Assembly: GCF_001440415.1 (NCBI RefSeq)
Contig: NZ_LLYA01000158.1
Coordinates: 1-64,000, forward strand
Length of the DNA stretch: 64,000 nucleotides
Direction: 5' to 3'
Source: Bradyrhizobium retamae
GTDB lineage: Bacteria > Pseudomonadota > Alphaproteobacteria > Rhizobiales > Xanthobacteraceae
Made by a program: the position numbers and the translations under genes. A model generated the notes under the pieces. That model was given only the letters and a program-made list of their open reading frames with translations. It did no database searches and was not told the DNA's origin. Shown in pieces: positions 61,528 to 64,000 of this stretch (positions within the stretch are counted from its first letter, which is position 1; every line of letters starts with the position of its first letter).

Positions 61528-62514
61528 GTGGGACAGATCCTCAAAGCCGCGGCCGTCTTGACGGCCCTGATCGCAACCACCCCTGCGTTCGCCGCTTGGG
61601 AGCCAACCAAGCCGGTGGAAATCGTGGTCGCAGCCGGCGCCGGCGGTGCCTCCGACCAGATGGCGCGTATGATGCAGGCGGCGATCCAAAAGAACAACCT
61701 GATGAAGCAGCCAATGGTTGTGTCGCTCAAGGGCGGGGCGTCCGGCGCCGAGGCGCTGATGTACATGAAATCCAGCGACGGCGATCCCAACAAGGTGCTG
61801 GTCGCCTATTCCCTGATCTACATGCTGCCGCTGTCGGCCAAGATCCCGTTCAACTGGCGTGACCTGACGCCGGTGTCGGTGGTCGCGCTCGACCAGTTCG
61901 TACTGTGGGACAATGCCGACGGCCCCAAGACGGTGAAGGATTTCATCGCGGCCGCCAAGGCGGCGAGCTCGCCGTTCAAGATGGGCGGCACCGGCTCCAA
62001 GCGCGAGGACCATGTATTGACGGTTTTCATGGAGCAGAAGACCGGCGCGAAGTTCTCCTATCTGCCCTACAAGTCCGGCGGCGAGGCGGCGACGCAGCTC
62101 GTTGGCAAGCACACCGAAGCCAATGTCAATAACCCGTCTGAAAACCTCGAAGTCTGGCGCGCCGGTCAGGTCCGCGCGCTGTGCGTGTTCGACAAGGAGC
62201 GCATTTCCTACAAAACCAAGGTCACGGGGACGCAATCCTGGAACGACGTCCCGACCTGCAAGGAGGAAGGGCTCGACGTGCAGTACCTGATGCTGCGCGC
62301 GATGTTCCTGCCCGGCAAGGTGACGCCGGAGCAGCAGGCGTTCTATGTCGACCTTTTCCAGAAGGTGACGCAGACGCCGGAATACAAGGACTACATGGAG
62401 AAGCAGGCGCTCAAGCCGATCTTCCTCACCGGCAAGGACATGCTGAAATTCCTCGAAGAGGACGACAAGCTGAATGCCTCGCTGATGAAGGAAGCGGGCT
62501 TCGTCGCGAAGTAG
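61528..62514 (+). CDS. TctC/Bug-family periplasmic binding protein (orphan), second
   Basis: 328 residues from a GTG at 61528 behind AGGGAAGAAA. Signal (GQILKAAAVLTALIATTPAF), Bug core PVEIVVAAGAGGASDQMARM, and KMGGTGSKREDHVLTVFMEQ in the ligand loop. No TctAB nearby. Divergent from the collagen-like lipoprotein. Confidence 0.87.
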   Translation: MGQILKAAAVLTALIATTPAFAAWEPTKPVEIVVAAGAGGASDQMARMMQAAIQKNNLMKQPMVVSLKGGASGAEALMYMKSSDGDPNKVLVAYSLIYMLPLSAKIPFNWRDLTPVSVVALDQFVLWDNADGPKTVKDFIAAAKAASSPFKMGGTGSKREDHVLTVFMEQKTGAKFSYLPYKSGGEAATQLVGKHTEANVNNPSENLEVWRAGQVRALCVFDKERISYKTKVTGTQSWNDVPTCKEEGLDVQYLMLRAMFLPGKVTPEQQAFYVDLFQKVTQTPEYKDYMEKQALKPIFLTGKDMLKFLEEDDKLNASLMKEAGFVAK

Positions 62515-62516
62515 CG

Positions 62517-62606
62517 CGCTTGATCGTTTTGACGCGTTTTCTTCACGCGAACCGGTGTCCACCCCCGGATCAGGTCCGAGGGCATGCTTCGCTCGAAACG
62601 CTATGG
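62517..62606. repeat. dispersed intergenic repeat (Bradyrhizobium type)
   Basis: The sequence around GACGCGTTTTCTTCACGCGA, CCGGTGTCCACCCC and CTTCGCTCGAAACGCTATGG matches in style a repeat I recall as common between genes in Bradyrhizobium. ACGCG/CGCGT arms form a hairpin. Single copy in this window. Confidence 0.45.
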
Positions 62607-62612
62607 CAACCG

Positions 62613-63263
62613 TTACTCCTCCGCGTGGCCGTAGCCGGCCATGCGGAGGCGGACTTTTTCGATTTCCGCACTTGACAGCAATGGCGGCGTGCCGATCTGC
62701 AGGCAGCCGTGATACTGCCGCGCCAGCGTTTCGACCTCGACCGCAAGCCACATCGCCTTCGACAGCGACGGCCCGATCGCGATCATGCCGTGATGTTCGA
62801 GCAGGCAGGCCAGCCGTCCCTCCAGCGCGCGGACGGCGTGTTCGGAGAGCTCCTGGGTGCCGAAGGTCGCATATGGCGCGCAGCGGATGGTGTCGCCACC
62901 GGCGACGGCCACCATGTAGTGCACCGACGGAATCTCCATGCCCATGATCGCCAGCATGGTCGAGTAGGGCGGATGGGCGTGGACGATCGCCTGCACCTCG
63001 GGACGGGCCTTGAGGATGTCGCGGTGAAACCGCCACTCGCTCGAAGGGCGCTGGGCGGGATCGTGGTTACCATCGAGGTGCATATAGACGATCTGCTCGG
63101 GCTTCATCGCCTCGTAGGGCGTGCTGGTCGGGGTGATCAGCATGCCGTCGCCATGGCGCAGGCTGATATTGCCCGACGTCCCCTGGTTGATGCCGAGCGC
63201 ATTCATGCGCTGGCAGGCATCTATGATGGATTGACGTTTTTCCCGGTCGTTCCTGGTCGGCAT
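62613..63263 (-). CDS. class II aldolase/adducin-family protein
   Basis: 216 residues from ATG 63263 (MPTRNDREKRQS...). Zinc and substrate motifs: GINQGTSGNISLR, EAIVHAH-type EVQAIVHAHPPYSTMLAIMG and CLLEHHGMIAIGPSL. Fuculose-phosphate-aldolase or decarboxylase/dehydratase class; specificity open. Divergent from mtnP by 91 bp; sugar-phosphate class II aldolases also occur in methylthioadenosine salvage shunts, so the pairing may be meaningful. Confidence 0.85.
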   Translation of the reverse strand: MPTRNDREKRQSIIDACQRMNALGINQGTSGNISLRHGDGMLITPTSTPYEAMKPEQIVYMHLDGNHDPAQRPSSEWRFHRDILKARPEVQAIVHAHPPYSTMLAIMGMEIPSVHYMVAVAGGDTIRCAPYATFGTQELSEHAVRALEGRLACLLEHHGMIAIGPSLSKAMWLAVEVETLARQYHGCLQIGTPPLLSSAEIEKVRLRMAGYGHAEE

Positions 63264-63354
63264 TTTGAGGCCTCTTGCAACCGTGCGACAATGCTTGATT
63301 ATTGCGGCGCAGTATAGTCGAACATCTTCCGTGTAATCGTAAGTGGGAGAAGTC

Positions 63355-64000
63355 ATGACGCGTGCCGTGCTTGGCATCATCGGCGGATCGGGCATCTACG
63401 ACCTGCCGGGGCTGGAGGATGTCCGCGAGGAAACCATCAACAGCCCGTGGGGCGAGCCGTCCGCGCCGCTGATGCGCGGCATCATCGCCGGGCTGCCGGT
63501 CGCGTTCCTGCCGCGCCATGGCAAGGGACATGTGCTCGCGCCCTCCGACATCAACTACCGCGCCAATATCGACGTGCTGAAACGGGCAGGCGTTACCGAC
63601 CTGGTTTCGCTGTCGGCCTGCGGCTCCTTCAAGGAGGAACTGCCGCCCGGCACGTTTGTGCTGGTCGATCAGTTCGTCGACCGCACCTACCGCCGTGAAT
63701 GCTCGTTCTTCGGCAAGGGTTGCGTCGCCCATGTCTCGATGGCCCATCCGGTGTCGCCGCGGCTGCACGTGCATCTGGCGGCAGCGGCCGAGGCTGAGGG
63801 GATCGCGGCGGTGCGGGGCGGTACCTATGTCTGCATGGAAGGGCCGCAGTTCTCCAGCCTCGCGGAGAGCCAGATTTTCAAGGCGCAGGGTCATTCGGTG
63901 ATTGGCATGACCAACATGCCCGAGGCAAAACTCGCCCGCGAGGCCGAGATCTGTTACGCCAGCGTGGCGATGGTCACCGATTATGATTGCTGGCATCCTC
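63355..64000 (+). CDS. mtnP: S-methyl-5'-thioadenosine phosphorylase (5' part, runs off the window)
   Basis: 215 residues visible from ATG 63355 behind GGGAGAAG; the frame is still open at the edge. Motifs LGIIGGSGIYDLPGLED, FLPRHGKGHVLAPSDI, SLSACGSFKEELPPGTF and YVCMEGPQFSSLAESQ identify the MTAP/PNP family. Cleaves methylthioadenosine with phosphate to adenine and methylthioribose-1-phosphate. Confidence 0.9.
   Translation, partial: MTRAVLGIIGGSGIYDLPGLEDVREETINSPWGEPSAPLMRGIIAGLPVAFLPRHGKGHVLAPSDINYRANIDVLKRAGVTDLVSLSACGSFKEELPPGTFVLVDQFVDRTYRRECSFFGKGCVAHVSMAHPVSPRLHVHLAAAAEAEGIAAVRGGTYVCMEGPQFSSLAESQIFKAQGHSVIGMTNMPEAKLAREAEICYASVAMVTDYDCWHP

Noticed and set aside
61258..63036. 592-codon minus-strand frame
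   Set aside because: Antisense to the TctC-like gene and spanning several unrelated genes; composition is typical of an antisense GC-rich frame.
1..64000. tRNA, rRNA and CRISPR features
   Set aside because: No cloverleaf with the conserved T-loop, no rRNA-like stretch and no regularly spaced identical repeats with unique spacers were seen by eye. A tRNAscan/CRISPR search would settle it.

Overview
The window looks like chromosomal DNA of a Bradyrhizobium-type alphaproteobacterium. The evidence is high-GC coding sequence, a GcrA-family regulator, a phasin, an OpgC-type membrane acyltransferase, a BamA paralog, and a dense array of TRAP/TctC/ABC substrate-binding proteins with molybdenum hydroxylases, as is usual for soil Rhizobiales. 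I saw no tRNA, rRNA or CRISPR.

Layout. (1) 0-2.5 kb: a C-terminally truncated GH3 glycosidase running into the 3' end of opgC. (2) 2.7-5.2 kb: a phage-type immunity/regulation block with an S24 (CI/LexA-like) repressor, repeated TTTCTGA-ATA-TCAGAAA-type operators on both sides of it, a GcrA-like gene, a 56-residue overlapping gene and an HTH-type protein. (3) 5.2-14.2 kb: ordinary chromosomal genes (bamA paralog, a secreted protein, a GFA zinc protein, a CoA-transferase, an FMN 2-hydroxyacid oxidase, a phasin, small proteins). (4) 14.16-14.59 kb: three modules spaced about 172 bp apart, each with a TTGAC/17-nt/GCAYRR promoter-like core; the last two end in intrinsic terminators. This looks like a tandem small-RNA array or clustered repeats. 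(5) 14.8-23.7 kb: a decayed prophage. It retains a terminase small-subunit-like gene, a terminase large-subunit stub fused by deletion to the tail of another phage protein, several frameshifted cargo genes, a tail-collar fibre, an endolysin/holin-like cassette and a GNAT gene. Portal, capsid and tail-tube genes are absent.

(6) 23.8-36.4 kb: a catabolic block with a two-component flavin monooxygenase, a PuuE-like polysaccharide deacetylase, an LLM (luciferase-like) flavin oxidoreductase (frameshifted), a three-subunit xanthine-oxidase-type hydroxylase, a complete ABC importer and a phosphodiesterase. (7) 36.4-46.3 kb: a Crp/Fnr regulator; a minus-strand operon GntR-TRAP(P,Q,M)-cyclase; and a second minus-strand operon TctC-like / 2Fe-2S / Mo hydroxylase / leaderless ModA-like protein. 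(8) 46.5-60.5 kb: an orphan ABC binding protein, MmgE/PrpD and SDR genes (all three frameshifted), a DMSO-reductase-family molybdoenzyme, a crotonase, a GlcG/HbpS-like protein, a large FAD/4Fe-4S 2-hydroxyacid dehydrogenase, a GntR regulator, two tandem class V aminotransferases and another crotonase. (9) 60.5-64 kb: two small secreted proteins (one a collagen-like lipoprotein), a TctC-like binding protein, a class II aldolase and the start of mtnP.

Regions 6-9 read as uptake plus ring-hydroxylation, hydration and 2-oxo/hydroxy-acid metabolism for small carboxylates or N-heterocycles; the substrates cannot be named from sequence. Nine or ten otherwise well-conserved reading frames carry single small frame shifts, most of them in or beside short homopolymers. 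This may be sequencing indels rather than biology and should be settled before any 'pseudogene' label is trusted.
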